A stretch of DNA of 64,000 nucleotides, from NCBI RefSeq assembly GCF_020009625.1, contig NZ_JAIHLP010000002.1, forward strand, positions 2,356,001 to 2,420,000, written 5' to 3'. This DNA is from Leifsonia poae (GTDB lineage Bacteria; Actinomycetota; Actinomycetes; Actinomycetales; Microbacteriaceae). This document shows, piece by piece, positions 9,758 to 18,900 of this stretch; the first letter of the stretch is position 1, and every line of letters starts with the position of its first letter. The notes beneath the pieces are model-generated. The model was not told where the DNA came from. It ran no database searches and saw only the letters and a program-made list of their open reading frames with translations. The translations under genes and the position numbers were made by a program.

Positions 9758-10261
9758 TCAGGCCCGGCTCATTCTGGTCGAATCCGACTTCGACCAGAAG
9801 ACGATGCCGGTCACCGCCGCGAGCCCGAGCAGGAACGCGCCCGTCGGGGTGATCGTGTCGGCGATGCGATGCTGACTGCACACAGCCGAGACGAGGCCGG
9901 CGATCAGCCCGCTGCCCGCCACGATCGCGTACGAGGTGGTGATGACGCGGGCGACACCGGTCACCAGCATCGCGCGCACCACAAGGCTAACGGAGGCGAT
10001 CACCCACGTGGCCGCCACCAACACCAGAAGCGCGAAGCCGAGCTCGTCGCGCAGCAGGATGCCCGGCACAAGGTAGAGCGGAACGCTCGCCAGCACCAGG
10101 GCGCCGCCCAGACCGGCGAAGGCCGCCAGGCGCGACCGTTCCGAACGCATCCGCTGGATCGCGGAGGCCAGGACCGGCCAGGTGAAGGCCACCGTGAACG
10201 CCACGAGGGCGAGGACCACAGTGCCGACACCGGAGAGCAGGGCGAGAGGACTGACGTACAT
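9758..10261 (-). CDS. Uncharacterised membrane protein
   Basis: A 167-residue protein with about four or five hydrophobic helices: LLSGVGTVVLALVAFTVAF at the N-terminus, then segments near 45-65, 75-95, 105-125 and 138-155. Helix 1 is followed by a basic loop (QRMRSERSRLAAF). An 84-aa gene ends 56 bp upstream on the same strand and may be cotranscribed. No known family recognised. Confidence 0.6.
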   Translation of the reverse strand: MYVSPLALLSGVGTVVLALVAFTVAFTWPVLASAIQRMRSERSRLAAFAGLGGALVLASVPLYLVPGILLRDELGFALLVLVAATWVIASVSLVVRAMLVTGVARVITTSYAIVAGSGLIAGLVSAVCSQHRIADTITPTGAFLLGLAAVTGIVFWSKSDSTRMSRA

Positions 10262-10317
10262 GTTTCCATCTCAACGCATCCGCCGCCCGCCCGCATCGTG
10301 CCGGAGAGCGAGCCGCA

Positions 10318-10572
10318 TCATCCTCTGGAACGATCCTGCGCCGGGTCTCCGGGGGAGGGCCAGTCGAGCAGATAGGCCGACACGTACCGATCCGTGACGA
10401 CGGTGTGCACCGTTCGGCCGAGCACGCGTCCGGCTGCGCGGGCCTCCGAGCGCCAGAGCCGCATATCCGGAACCTCGTCGAGAGGGGCGCTGATCTCACC
10501 GTGACGGCTCAACGCGGATCTCAGTCGCTCGCGGAGACCGGGTTCGTTCGGCGGGTGGCCACTCTGCGTCAT
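10318..10572 (-). CDS. Hypothetical protein (84 aa)
   Basis: A soluble-looking protein: MTQSGHPPNEPGLRERLRSA, then DEVPDMRLWRSEARAAGRVLGRTVHTVVTDRYVSAYLLDW, then a polar tail. Codon use resembles its neighbours and the Trp/Tyr/Leu pattern looks protein-like. It sits in a minus-strand run with genes on both sides. No family is recognised. Confidence 0.5.
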   Translation of the reverse strand: MTQSGHPPNEPGLRERLRSALSRHGEISAPLDEVPDMRLWRSEARAAGRVLGRTVHTVVTDRYVSAYLLDWPSPGDPAQDRSRG

Positions 10573-10646
10573 ACCCCGTCTTCGGAGCCGCCGTTCCGAT
10601 CGGATGGGCGGGAGGGCCGAGCGCCGCCCGGGTCATGACGGCGCAC

Positions 10647-11288
10647 TCAGCGGAATTCCGCGAGTGCTGCGCGGTAGCGCTGCGGATCGGCACGGGTTTC
10701 GGCCGTCACGAGGATGGCGTGCGTTCCGAGGCGTCGCGTGAAGGGGCCGCTGCAGGGAATCTCGACGATGATCGTCAGCCCTGCTCGCCAGGCCTCGATC
10801 AACTCTCCGAGCGCAGCATGCTCTGGTTGTTCCTCCGGTGTCGGCGGCGTGCGGTTCATGCGGAGCCCCAGCAGCGTGCTCCTCCACTGTTCCGCGTCTT
10901 CGGCCATCGCGTCGGAACCGAACCGCTCCCGCCACGACGGGCCGACGAGTTCGCGCAGAATCCGAGCACGCTCGTCCGAACCGATCGCGGAATTGTTCAG
11001 GCGATCGAAGACGTCCAAGCTCTGCGGCGTGCCGGCGTGAAGCAGGGCTGCCTCCCAGATCACCGGCCACTCCTGCTGCCACTCCACAATCGGTGCCGCC
11101 GAACGCTGCGGCGCACTCACGAGGGCCGGTCTGTCGGCGAGCGCGGGCGGCAGATCTCTCCCCTTGGGGCGCAGTCGCCACGCCTCGCGGATCCACAGCA
11201 GTTCCAGGAGGGCCTGCGAATCGTCCACCACGGTGATCACCATGTTCGGCGGCCAGGGGTTTCCGGGGAGCGGGATGGATGAACGCAC
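10647..11288 (-). CDS. Hypothetical protein (213 aa)
   Basis: Start taken at a GTG with GGAGG 4 bp upstream, giving 213 residues; a later ATG gives 198. The protein is soluble-looking and Trp-rich: ALLELLWIREAWRLRPKGRDLP, VEWQQEWPVIWEAALLHAG, LVGPSWRERFG. A C-terminal stretch (IIVEIPCSGPFTRRLGTHAILVT) looks like a beta-rich domain. Coding character is good but no family or function is recognised. Confidence 0.6.
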   Translation of the reverse strand: MRSSIPLPGNPWPPNMVITVVDDSQALLELLWIREAWRLRPKGRDLPPALADRPALVSAPQRSAAPIVEWQQEWPVIWEAALLHAGTPQSLDVFDRLNNSAIGSDERARILRELVGPSWRERFGSDAMAEDAEQWRSTLLGLRMNRTPPTPEEQPEHAALGELIEAWRAGLTIIVEIPCSGPFTRRLGTHAILVTAETRADPQRYRAALAEFR

Positions 11289-11379
11289 GAAACCTCCATG
11301 GACTCGACAGGTCACATCCTGACCCCGGCCATCGGCGGGGCGCAAGAACCACCGGTGCGACCTCGCACACCCGACGCTC

Positions 11380-11568
11380 TCATACGCGTTTCCGCCGTGT
11401 CGCGATCAGGGCCGCGACCACGACGATCGCGAGAAGCGCACCGACGATCACTAGCGGCAGCCACCACGGCGTCAGTACGTCTAGGGCGACGGTGTCGTTG
11501 CACGACTGACCGCTTGGTGGTGCCGTAGCGCACGAGGCTAGGACGAGAACCGATGTCGAGGTCGGCAT
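11380..11568 (-). CDS. Possible small single-pass membrane protein (62 aa)
   Basis: From the internal ATG the product is MPTSTSVLVLASC, a polar segment with two further cysteines, one strong hydrophobic helix (WWLPLVIVGALLAIVVVAALI) and a basic end RRKRV. The helix plus basic tail is plausible for an N-out membrane peptide. The ribosome binding site is weak (GGGAG 12 bp upstream) and the longer frame upstream looks non-coding. Confidence 0.35.
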   Translation of the reverse strand: MPTSTSVLVLASCATAPPSGQSCNDTVALDVLTPWWLPLVIVGALLAIVVVAALIATRRKRV

Positions 11569-11714
11569 GCAGCCAGTCTCCCACCTGCCGCGCGCCCTCG
11601 CCGAGATCGCTGCGCCTCGGGCCGGCGATCCCACGGCACGTCGCCGAGTTGGCATTCTTCGTGGCAGGTGGACTATCGCTGTCCGCGGTCGACTGTGCAG
11701 GGACTCATCGAGTC

Positions 11715-11797
11715 TGATCAAGTTGGCCCCAGCCGTTCACTGCACTCTCACCCAGTTGATCGAGAGCTAACGAGTACCCGTATCAGCAACTTGATCA
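11715..11797. repeat. Separated 11-bp inverted repeat TGATCAAGTTG / CAACTTGATCA
   Basis: TGATCAAGTTG at 11715-11725 is exactly complementary to CAACTTGATCA at 11787-11797, with 61 bp between. A third partial copy (CAGTTGATCGAG) lies at 11753. Related TTGATCA sequences recur at 13964 and 13995, at the other edge of this accessory patch. Could be protein sites or the remains of an insertion. Confidence 0.5.
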
Positions 11798-12029
11798 AAG
11801 AGGTAGGGTTCGGGGCGCGATTCGTCCGTGCGTGACAGGTGCGACTAACGGCCCACCTCTTGTACCTACAGCCCTGAAGTCACGAAGGTTCTGGCTGTTG
11901 CCAGCGTGTCGCGCACCAGACCGGATGCCAATGCCTCCTGGTGGCGAGACGCGGCACACTAGGGGCACGCGGCCGGCAACGATCCCCCTCGAACCGGTCG
12001 GCGGCGGCACCACCCCCAAGGTGCCGGAC

Positions 12030-12073
12030 GATGTGGCCGGCGCTTCGGCTTCGCAACCAACGCCGGCCACATC
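12030..12073. other. Strong hairpin with perfect 13-bp stem
   Basis: GATGTGGCCGGCG (12030-12042) pairs exactly with CGCCGGCCACATC (12061-12073) across an 18-base loop. There is no T-run on either side. It lies about 100 bp ahead of the 99-aa ORF. It may be a factor-dependent terminator, a leader structure or a protein site. Confidence 0.5.
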
Positions 12074-12170
12074 AACGTCTCTCGGCCTTCCCCAATGTCG
12101 CCGCTGCGTGTTACGTTCAAAGCGCAAGTCTGGATTCTAGCGAGGGGCTGGAATCGACCTTGGGGGAGTT

Positions 12171-12470
12171 ATGGCGAAGCCGCTGGGCGAGCTGACTGAC
12201 GCTGATAAGGCGTCGGTTGTGTCCGTTGTTGCGCATCGTCAAGCTGGCGACAGCACCAGCGAGTCGTGGGATGTCTCGCTGTTCTCTTTGGCGTCTGATT
12301 CACCGGTTGCGACCGACGTTGTTGGTCTGCTTAACCCGGTTTCATCTGACCAGATCACCGAGCATGTGGTCTTCGTACTCGGCCGCGAAGGTCTGAAACT
12401 TGAGCAGCCGTGGCGCAGCCAGCGCGACGGCTATTTCATGTCGGGGGTTGTTTCGCTCGATTCCAATTGA
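12171..12470 (+). CDS. Hypothetical protein (99 aa)
   Basis: An ATG preceded by GGGGGAG 4-5 bp upstream opens a 99-residue acidic, soluble-looking protein (MAKPLGELTDADKASVVSVV, DVVGLLNPVSSDQITEHVVFVLGREG). Codon choice is visibly less G/C-biased at third positions than in the core genes (many GTT, TCT, GCG/GAT mixes), consistent with acquired DNA. The stop overlaps a possible TTG start of the following secreted-protein gene. No family recognised. Confidence 0.55.
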   Translation: MAKPLGELTDADKASVVSVVAHRQAGDSTSESWDVSLFSLASDSPVATDVVGLLNPVSSDQITEHVVFVLGREGLKLEQPWRSQRDGYFMSGVVSLDSN

Positions 12471-13111
12471 CACACCGTCCAACGAAGGAAAACGGAGTAG
12501 ACAAGTCAATTCGGAAACGCATCATCGGGGCCGCAGTAACCGTGGGGGCCGTGGCTGCCCTCGCGCTAAGCCCCCTGGCCGCGAACGCGGCAGAACCAGC
12601 CGCGACGGCCACCATCACGGCATCGGATATGCAGTTCACCGCCCTCACGAGCGCCAACGCGGCACAGTTCGGCTACGAGATCCGCGTCGACGCGCAGGGC
12701 TACGAATACGGGGTGCCGATCGGCACCCCGGCCGGTAGCCACGAGCACGCCACCGGGCAGCTCCGCCAGTCCGGCGGCGTATCCACGTTCAACGAGGTCG
12801 TGGGCAACTGTGGGAAGTCGAATCTCTGGTTCCGCGGCCAGGGCCAGTACAGCACGTCGTACTACATCTACCCGAGCTGGGGTGCCCCGATCAGTCACGG
12901 ATGGAGCGTGCAGATCGGATCAGCCTGGGATGCCGGCGCGTATGACCTGAGCGGCTGGAACGCGGGCAACCAGTCCTGGAACGCTTACCGCACCGTCACC
13001 CAGATCGCACCTCACGGCGGCGTCCTCAGCGCCAACGGCGGCGGCTACGTCGTCACCACCGGTGGTGTGTGCCAGTCCGGCGCCCTCCACGACTCCATCA
13101 TCTACAACTAG
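12467..13111 (+). CDS. Secreted protein of unknown function, start codon uncertain
   Basis: The product carries a clear Sec signal: basic residues KSIRKRIIG, a hydrophobic core (AAVTVGAVAALALSPLA) and a likely cut after ANA before AEPAATA. The mature part (about 170 residues) is rich in Gly, Ser, Tyr and Trp with two Cys (VVGNCGKSNLWF, GGVCQSGALHD), resembling a small folded exoprotein. No ATG or GTG lies where expected. An AAGGA at 12485 points to a GTA codon at 12497; the usable in-frame alternative is the TTG at 12467, which overlaps the previous stop, and an upstream GTG at 12410 is unlikely. No family recognised. Confidence 0.6.
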   Translation: MTHRPTKENGVDKSIRKRIIGAAVTVGAVAALALSPLAANAAEPAATATITASDMQFTALTSANAAQFGYEIRVDAQGYEYGVPIGTPAGSHEHATGQLRQSGGVSTFNEVVGNCGKSNLWFRGQGQYSTSYYIYPSWGAPISHGWSVQIGSAWDAGAYDLSGWNAGNQSWNAYRTVTQIAPHGGVLSANGGGYVVTTGGVCQSGALHDSIIYN

Positions 13112-13126
13112 AACCAACTCACCTGG

Positions 13127-13152
13127 GCCTCGTAGTCGATCGACTGCGAGGC
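13127..13152 (+). terminator. Hairpin downstream of the secreted-protein gene
   Basis: GCCTCGTAGTCGA pairs with TCGACTGCGAGGC, a 26-base inverted repeat with one mismatched pair, starting 15 bp after the stop. No T-run follows, as is frequent for high-GC actinobacterial terminators. Probable transcript end for the secreted-protein gene. Confidence 0.5.
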
Positions 13153-13168
13153 TCGGGCCATGCCCGGC

Positions 13169-13903
13169 CTACACTCTCACCCATGGAGTGGTTGTTCGTC
13201 CTCGCGGATGGTCGGGAGATCCCGTACCGCGGCGCTGTCGTCGGGGCCTGGATCGATCCCACTCGGAGTCTCGAAACTGAACATAAAGATCACCAGGCGG
13301 CATCACGGTGAAAAGGATCGGTTCCGCAACATCCTTCCCATGAATACGGGCCCGGTCAATGACCGCCTGCAGCCGAGCGAACCCGGACGCCACCCCCACA
13401 TTCTGACCCATCAAACCAGCCTGTAGCGCCATCGAGCGCGCAACAGCCACAGATTCAAGGAACGGCGAACCCACCAATTGTTGAAGCGAAGGCGCCATCG
13501 CCGCGCGAGACACCCCTCCCAGCATCGCCAGCGACGCGTTCGATGCCACGACTGCGCCAACTGCACCCGCCGAAGCGAACACAGACTCCGTCCAACGGTC
13601 GACGAGGAAGGGCGCGTGATTAGCGTAGGAAGCAGAGTTCACGAGCCGAGAAGACCGCGCCGCCCACTCCGCAACACCAGTCACGGAGGCGAACTCAGAC
13701 GCCGCAATTGAGGCCGCCGCGACAGCAGGCATGGCCGCAAACGCGGCCACCGTTCGCGCTGCTTCAATGACCTGTCGTGACGACTGCGTCAGCATGCGAG
13801 CCGACTCCAGATCCATCGCGAAGCCCGCAGCTCCATCGCGCGGGTCACCGGTACGCCACGAGCTAGCGGCGCCGATCGCACTCTCATTCAACTGCTCAGC
13901 CAT
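13169..13903 (-). CDS. Hypothetical Ala/Ser-rich protein, 3' end possibly replaced
   Basis: From ATG at 13903 (an alternative ATG lies 9 bp upstream), the first about 205 residues look protein-like: MAEQLNESAIGAASSW, many Ala/Ser/Val helices (MPAVAAASIAASEFASVTGV), then GFARLQAVIDRARIHGKDVAEPILFTVMPPGD. The last about 30 residues (DRSRPRRQRRGTGS to the end) are Arg/Pro-rich and look like read-through into unrelated DNA, which on the plus strand is a good-looking ORF start. No family recognised. Probably a 3'-truncated acquired gene. Confidence 0.45.
   Translation of the reverse strand: MAEQLNESAIGAASSWRTGDPRDGAAGFAMDLESARMLTQSSRQVIEAARTVAAFAAMPAVAAASIAASEFASVTGVAEWAARSSRLVNSASYANHAPFLVDRWTESVFASAGAVGAVVASNASLAMLGGVSRAAMAPSLQQLVGSPFLESVAVARSMALQAGLMGQNVGVASGFARLQAVIDRARIHGKDVAEPILFTVMPPGDLYVQFRDSEWDRSRPRRQRRGTGSPDHPRGRTTTPWVRV
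13183..13311 (+). pseudogene. Truncated ORF fragment (42 aa), antisense to the next entry
   Basis: ATG at 13183 opens MEWLFVLADGREIPYRGAVV followed by GAWIDPTRSLETEH, which reads like the start of a genuine protein. The frame loses protein character near 13265-13280 and stops at 13311. The opposite-strand ORF loses its character at the same place. The two look like broken genes joined head-on by a deletion or insertion. Which strand is real cannot be settled by eye. Confidence 0.35.
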
Positions 13904-13963
13904 ACCAACCAATCGCCGTCTCCCTCGTCAAACTGATATCCCGCCAGTCTCGAATTTGCGAAA

Positions 13964-14001
13964 TTGATCAAGTACCTCTCAACTACGATGAGAATTGATC
14001 A
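13964..14001. repeat. Paired TTGATCA motifs downstream of dnaB
   Basis: TTGATCAA at 13964-13971 and TTGATCA at 13995-14001 sit in an AT-rich spacer between the accessory patch and the dnaB stop. They echo the motif in the inverted repeat at 11715-11797. Possibly protein-binding or junction sequence. Confidence 0.35.
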
Positions 14002-14026
14002 TGAACCGTGAGAACCTACAGTTTCC

Positions 14027-15400
<1,374 letters not shown>

Positions 15401-15897
15401 GGTTTCTCCTCGATGGTGCTTCGGCGGTGCAGGTTGGTTCAGACGTTCGGTTGTCGCGTCGTGCGGTCTCTTCGGCGATACGGGCGCGGGGGAGTGCGCT
15501 CGTTCCAGTGAACCGCGCTCGCGCGACTCTGCGCGCAACGGCTCGCTGTCGAGTCCGATCCTTTCGCCGACCACCGACACGGGATGCCCGGGTCCGGCGC
15601 TTCACGCCGGGCTTTCATCGACGCCGTTCCACCCTAGGGAGCGCCGACACCGGCCACAACTCGCCCTGTGGATAACGTTGGGGACAAACTGCGCGAAACG
15701 CCGGGGCGCATGTGCACAACGTGTGGAGAGATATGTGGACAAGCAAAGAATATCTCTAGTGATAGATAACCTGACCAGGTCTTTTTCTTTACACACCCTG
15801 TGTGTAGAAACTTGTCTCAAGGTTGTGTCGAACGTTGCATCCCGGGAGAGTCGCCCTGTGTACAAAGCTGGGGGCAATTTCTTTTCCCGGGCCTGTT
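15401..15897. promoter_or_regulatory. Spacer upstream of dnaB with a cluster of DnaA-box-like sites
   Basis: No gene is visible in these 500 bp. Five nonamers close to the DnaA box lie in the same orientation: TGTGGATAA (15667, exact consensus complement), TTGGGGACAA (15679), TGTGCACAA (15711), TGTGGACAA (15734) and TGTGTACAA (15857). The box at 15734 sits at the base of an AGAGATAT/ATATCTCT hairpin (15727-15757), followed by an AT-rich run. TCGCCCTGTG is repeated at 15661 and 15851. It may control dnaB or bind DnaA. Confidence 0.55.
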
Positions 15898-15934
15898 AAA
15901 AGGTGTAGCGGCGGGCCGGAGCCCGCCGCTACAC
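15898..15934 (-). terminator. Rho-independent terminator of the rpsF-ssb-rpsR-rplI operon
   Basis: A 14-bp perfect stem (15903-15916 with 15921-15934, loop of 4) lies 17 bp after the rplI stop. On the transcribed minus strand it is followed by TTTT. This marks the operon end and separates it from dnaB. Confidence 0.85.
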
Positions 15935-15951
15935 TAACTGCTTATCCGCGC

Positions 15952-16404
15952 CTACTTGGCAGCGACCACCTGGAGGGTGATCGTGGCCGAGAGGTCGTCG
16001 CGCAGACGAATGGTCGCCTCGTGGTCGCCCACGATTTTGATGGCGTTCGGCAGTTCGATCTTGCGCTTGTCGAGCTCGCCGATGCCGGCGGCCTTGACGG
16101 CGGCCGCGACGTCGGAGGTCTTGACCGAGCCGAACAGGCGGCCTTCTTTGCCGGCCTTGACGGTCAGCTTGACCTTGGTGGCCTCGAGCTTCGCTTTGAG
16201 GTCCTGCGCTTCTTCGATCGTCGCGAGCTCACGGGCGACACGGGCCGCCTTGATCTGCTCGACCTGCTTCTCGCCTCCGCGGGACCACGCGACGGCGAAG
16301 CCCTGGGGGATGAGGTAGTTGCGCGCGTAGCCGTTCTTGACGTCGACGACGTCACCGGCCGAGCCGAGGCCGGTGACCTCGTGCGTCAGAATCAGTTTCG
16401 ACAT
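15952..16404 (-). CDS. rplI: 50S ribosomal protein L9
   Basis: A 150-residue L9, the normal length, binding 23S rRNA at the base of the L1 stalk. The N-terminal domain has [35 protein letters not shown], the family signature. A long helix connects to the C-terminal domain. Last gene of the S6-SSB-S18-L9 operon, 11 bp after rpsR. Confidence 0.97.
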   Translation of the reverse strand: MSKLILTHEVTGLGSAGDVVDVKNGYARNYLIPQGFAVAWSRGGEKQVEQIKAARVARELATIEEAQDLKAKLEATKVKLTVKAGKEGRLFGSVKTSDVAAAVKAAGIGELDKRKIELPNAIKIVGDHEATIRLRDDLSATITLQVVAAK

Positions 16405-16415
16405 GTCCGTATCTC

Positions 16416-16679
16416 CTAACGGCCCGAGCCGGCGTAGGGGAGCAGAGCCATCTCGCGTGCGTTCTTGACGGCACGGGCGATGAGGCGCTGTTCCTGAACG
16501 GAGACACCGGTGATGCGGCGGGCGCGGATCTTTCCACGCTCCGAGATGAACTTCCGCAGGGTCGCGACGTCTTTGTAGTCGATGACGCCTACGCGGATCG
16601 ACTTCGCCGGGGCGGCGTTCTTGCCGTCCTTGCCCTTGCGGATCGGCTTGCGGCGGTCGCCGCTCGACTTTCCAGCCAT
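16416..16679 (-). CDS. rpsR: 30S ribosomal protein S18
   Basis: An 87-residue S18, partner of S6 on the platform of the small subunit. The core [27 protein letters not shown] is typical. The N-terminus is longer and more basic than in enteric S18, as usual in actinobacteria, and carries no Cys pair, so it is the C-minus (zinc-independent) type. Lies between ssb and rplI. Confidence 0.97.
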   Translation of the reverse strand: MAGKSSGDRRKPIRKGKDGKNAAPAKSIRVGVIDYKDVATLRKFISERGKIRARRITGVSVQEQRLIARAVKNAREMALLPYAGSGR

Positions 16680-16743
16680 GATTTCCTTTGCTTTCTGCCC
16701 TCAGCGCCCGAAGGCGGCCGAGAACCGTGAATGTTGGTGACCC

Positions 16744-17247
16744 TTAGAAGGGAGTCTCGTCGTTGAAGTTGCCCGGCGTGTTCCAGACGTCCGCCCCCGA
16801 GGAGGAGGAAGCGTCGGACGGCGCAGAGGCAGCCCACGGCTCTTCGACGGCGCCGCCGGGTGCTCCACCCGGGCCGCGCGACGACTGGGCGCGAGTGATC
16901 GAAGCAGTGGCGTAGCGCAGCGACGGGCCGATCTCATCGATCTCGAGCTCCATGCTTGTGCGCTTCTCCCCTTCCTTCGTCTCGTAGGAACGCTGCTTGA
17001 GGCGACCCTGGGCGATGACCCGGGACCCCTTGGTCAGCGATCCGGCGACGTGCTCGGCGAATTCACGCCAGACGCTCGCGCGCAGGAAGAGAGCCTCACC
17101 GTCCTTCCACTCGTTCGCCTGACGGTCGAACGTGCGGGGGGTGGATGCGATGGTGAAGTTGGCAACCGCGAGCCCGTTCTGCGTGTAGCGCAGCTCGGGG
17201 TCGCTGGTGAGGTTGCCCACCACGGTGATGACGGTCTCGCCGGCCAT
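16744..17247 (-). CDS. ssb: Single-stranded DNA-binding protein
   Basis: A 167-residue SSB starting [19 protein letters not shown]; the frame runs upstream antisense-like and was trimmed to this ATG, 5 bp after rpsF. The OB fold covers about 1-115. A Gly/Pro/Ser-rich linker leads to the conserved tip FNDETPF, which recruits replication and repair proteins. Cotranscription with S6 and S18 is the usual bacterial arrangement. Confidence 0.96.
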   Translation of the reverse strand: MAGETVITVVGNLTSDPELRYTQNGLAVANFTIASTPRTFDRQANEWKDGEALFLRASVWREFAEHVAGSLTKGSRVIAQGRLKQRSYETKEGEKRTSMELEIDEIGPSLRYATASITRAQSSRGPGGAPGGAVEEPWAASAPSDASSSSGADVWNTPGNFNDETPF

Positions 17248-17251
17248 CGGA

Positions 17252-17641
17252 CTAGGCGCTTGCCTTGTCGGCGGCAGCGGCCTTGGCGGGAGCGGCAGCC
17301 TTGCGGGCGGCCTTCTCGTCGGCGAGCTTCGCAGCGGCGGCGACCTGTGCGATCGCCTCTTCGGCACGGAGGACCTTGGTGCGCATGACGGCTTCGCTGA
17401 GCTTCAGCTGGCGGTCGAGCTCCTTGGTGGTGTCACCGTCGGAGGTCAACTGCACGACGGCGTAGATGCCCTCGGACTTCTTGTTGATCTCGTAGGCGAG
17501 ACGGCGGCGACCCCAGATGTCGACGTTCTCAACGGTTCCACCGGCGTCGCGAACGACGTTGAGGAACTTGTCAAGGCTGGGAGCAACGGTGCGCTCATCG
17601 ATCTCTGGATCGAGGATGACCATCAACTCGTACTGATGCAT
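17252..17641 (-). CDS. rpsF: 30S ribosomal protein S6
   Basis: First gene of the operon. From the ATG after AAAGGAGGTGGG, a near-perfect ribosome binding site, it gives 129 residues starting [19 protein letters not shown]. The S6 core is about 1-95. An Ala/Lys-rich tail follows (about 100-129), longer than in many bacteria but common in actinobacteria. The leader contains a perfect hairpin discussed separately. Confidence 0.96.
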   Translation of the reverse strand: MHQYELMVILDPEIDERTVAPSLDKFLNVVRDAGGTVENVDIWGRRRLAYEINKKSEGIYAVVQLTSDGDTTKELDRQLKLSEAVMRTKVLRAEEAIAQVAAAAKLADEKAARKAAAPAKAAAADKASA

Positions 17642-17670
17642 GACTAACCCACCTCCTTTGGACTTGGCGG

Positions 17671-17687
17671 CTACAGACGGTCTGTAG
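17671..17687 (-). promoter_or_regulatory. Leader hairpin upstream of rpsF
   Basis: CTACAGAC and GTCTGTAG form an 8-bp perfect stem around one base, 30 bp ahead of the rpsF start on the transcribed strand, with CCG present at the tip and again just after the stem. In many bacteria the S6-S18 pair represses its own mRNA by binding a leader hairpin with a CCG element. Position and content fit, but the fold is simpler than the described motif, so this is tentative. Confidence 0.45.
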
Positions 17688-17802
17688 CAGGAGGGTTCTA
17701 CATCGGTTGTGCGGGCAGGAATCCGCCCGGGCAACCTACCTAGAGTAGCCGATGCCCCACTCGCACGCCACCCGGCGGCCGGAGGCCTCTGTGTCGCGAC
17801 AC

Positions 17803-18768
17803 TCATGCGCTCATCACCCACTCGCCGAAGGCATCGGGGGAGAAGGCTGCGCGCCGCACCGGTCGCACCCCGACCGACAGCAGGATCGATCGCAGTCTCG
17901 GCGGGTTCCAGGCATCTTCCCACGTCCATCTCGCGACCGCTTTTCCGCGCCCACGCAGACGATCCTCCCGCCGTCGTTCATTCCAGATCACATCGGCGGT
18001 CGGTCGCGCACCGTCTGGCAGAGCTCTCGCATAGCGGTCGACGCCGTCGAACTCGCCGTACGCCGTCTGCCATTCGAAGTGGGGATGCTCGGCCGCTCCG
18101 CGCTCGTCGTCGACTCGGGGATGCAGCAGCGGCGGCGGGAAGCCGAGTCGGTACGCCTGCACCCGGCTCAGTGATTCGCCGGAGGACGCCGCTGCGGGGT
18201 CGGCGAATCCGATGGCCGCCAGAGCGCGCGTTCGTCCCCGATCGTTCCGGCGTCGGCGAAGAAGGTCGATGAGCTCTTCGCGCTCCACGCCGCAGTAGAC
18301 CCGCCCACCGTCGGCGGTGACGGTCGGCTTCAGCCCGTGGTCGAGCGCAGACACCGCGGCGACGAAGGGTGCCGACACCGCGAGATCGCAGAGCGTTCGG
18401 GCAAGCGTGGTGACGAACCAGGGCCCGACCGCTTCGAGGTCGTCATCGCCGATGTCGCTCCGCCGCCAGGAGACGGCACCGTTCTGTCGCGAACGCTCAT
18501 GGCGCCCGGCGAGCGCTTCGACTGTCGGCGGCCAGGCTCCGAGCATCGGCAGCCCCCACACCGCGGCGGCCGAACCGCCGACGAACACCAGGTCGTCGGA
18601 TCGCCCGCCCGCGACGGCGCGCATCCGCTGCAGATGTTGGGTGCGCCCGTCAGTGTGGGGGAGCGGTCTCGGAGCGACCTTCTTGAGTCGTGCCCGAAGC
18701 CCGGAGTTGGGGGTTGCCCCAGCGATCGTCGCGGCGAGTGGAAAGAGGTGTGCGGCTGAGTTCGTCAT
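17803..18768 (-). CDS. AbiEi-like / DUF559-like protein of unknown role
   Basis: From ATG at 18768 the product has 321 residues. The middle part ([34 protein letters not shown]) matches the AbiEi-antitoxin-like proteins common in actinobacteria. The C-terminal part ([45 protein letters not shown], with GEFDGVDRY) matches their Vsr/DUF559 nuclease-like fold. No partner toxin gene lies beside it. These proteins are numerous per genome and functionally uncharacterised; the toxin-antitoxin name is by similarity only. Confidence 0.6.
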   Translation of the reverse strand: MTNSAAHLFPLAATIAGATPNSGLRARLKKVAPRPLPHTDGRTQHLQRMRAVAGGRSDDLVFVGGSAAAVWGLPMLGAWPPTVEALAGRHERSRQNGAVSWRRSDIGDDDLEAVGPWFVTTLARTLCDLAVSAPFVAAVSALDHGLKPTVTADGGRVYCGVEREELIDLLRRRRNDRGRTRALAAIGFADPAAASSGESLSRVQAYRLGFPPPLLHPRVDDERGAAEHPHFEWQTAYGEFDGVDRYARALPDGARPTADVIWNERRREDRLRGRGKAVARWTWEDAWNPPRLRSILLSVGVRPVRRAAFSPDAFGEWVMSA

Positions 18769-18900
18769 GCCACGATGCTCCCGAAACGGCAGGATGGCGC
18801 GTCGGTGGCGCAGGTCATCTGTGGAGAAGTGCCGACTCTTCGCCCGTGTGGAGGAAGATCGCCGTCGCAACCGACCGAGACGGTTACAGCTCCGCCTGCG

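Larger units (their letters stand above)
11569..12170. other. 600-bp stretch with no convincing gene
   Basis: Open frames on both strands exist here (for example 11832-12140 plus, 11795-12127 minus), but they are composition-driven, lack ribosome binding sites and show no protein-like pattern. The stretch holds an 11-bp inverted repeat (11715/11787) and a strong hairpin (12030-12073), and looks like degraded or regulatory accessory DNA. Confidence 0.5.
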
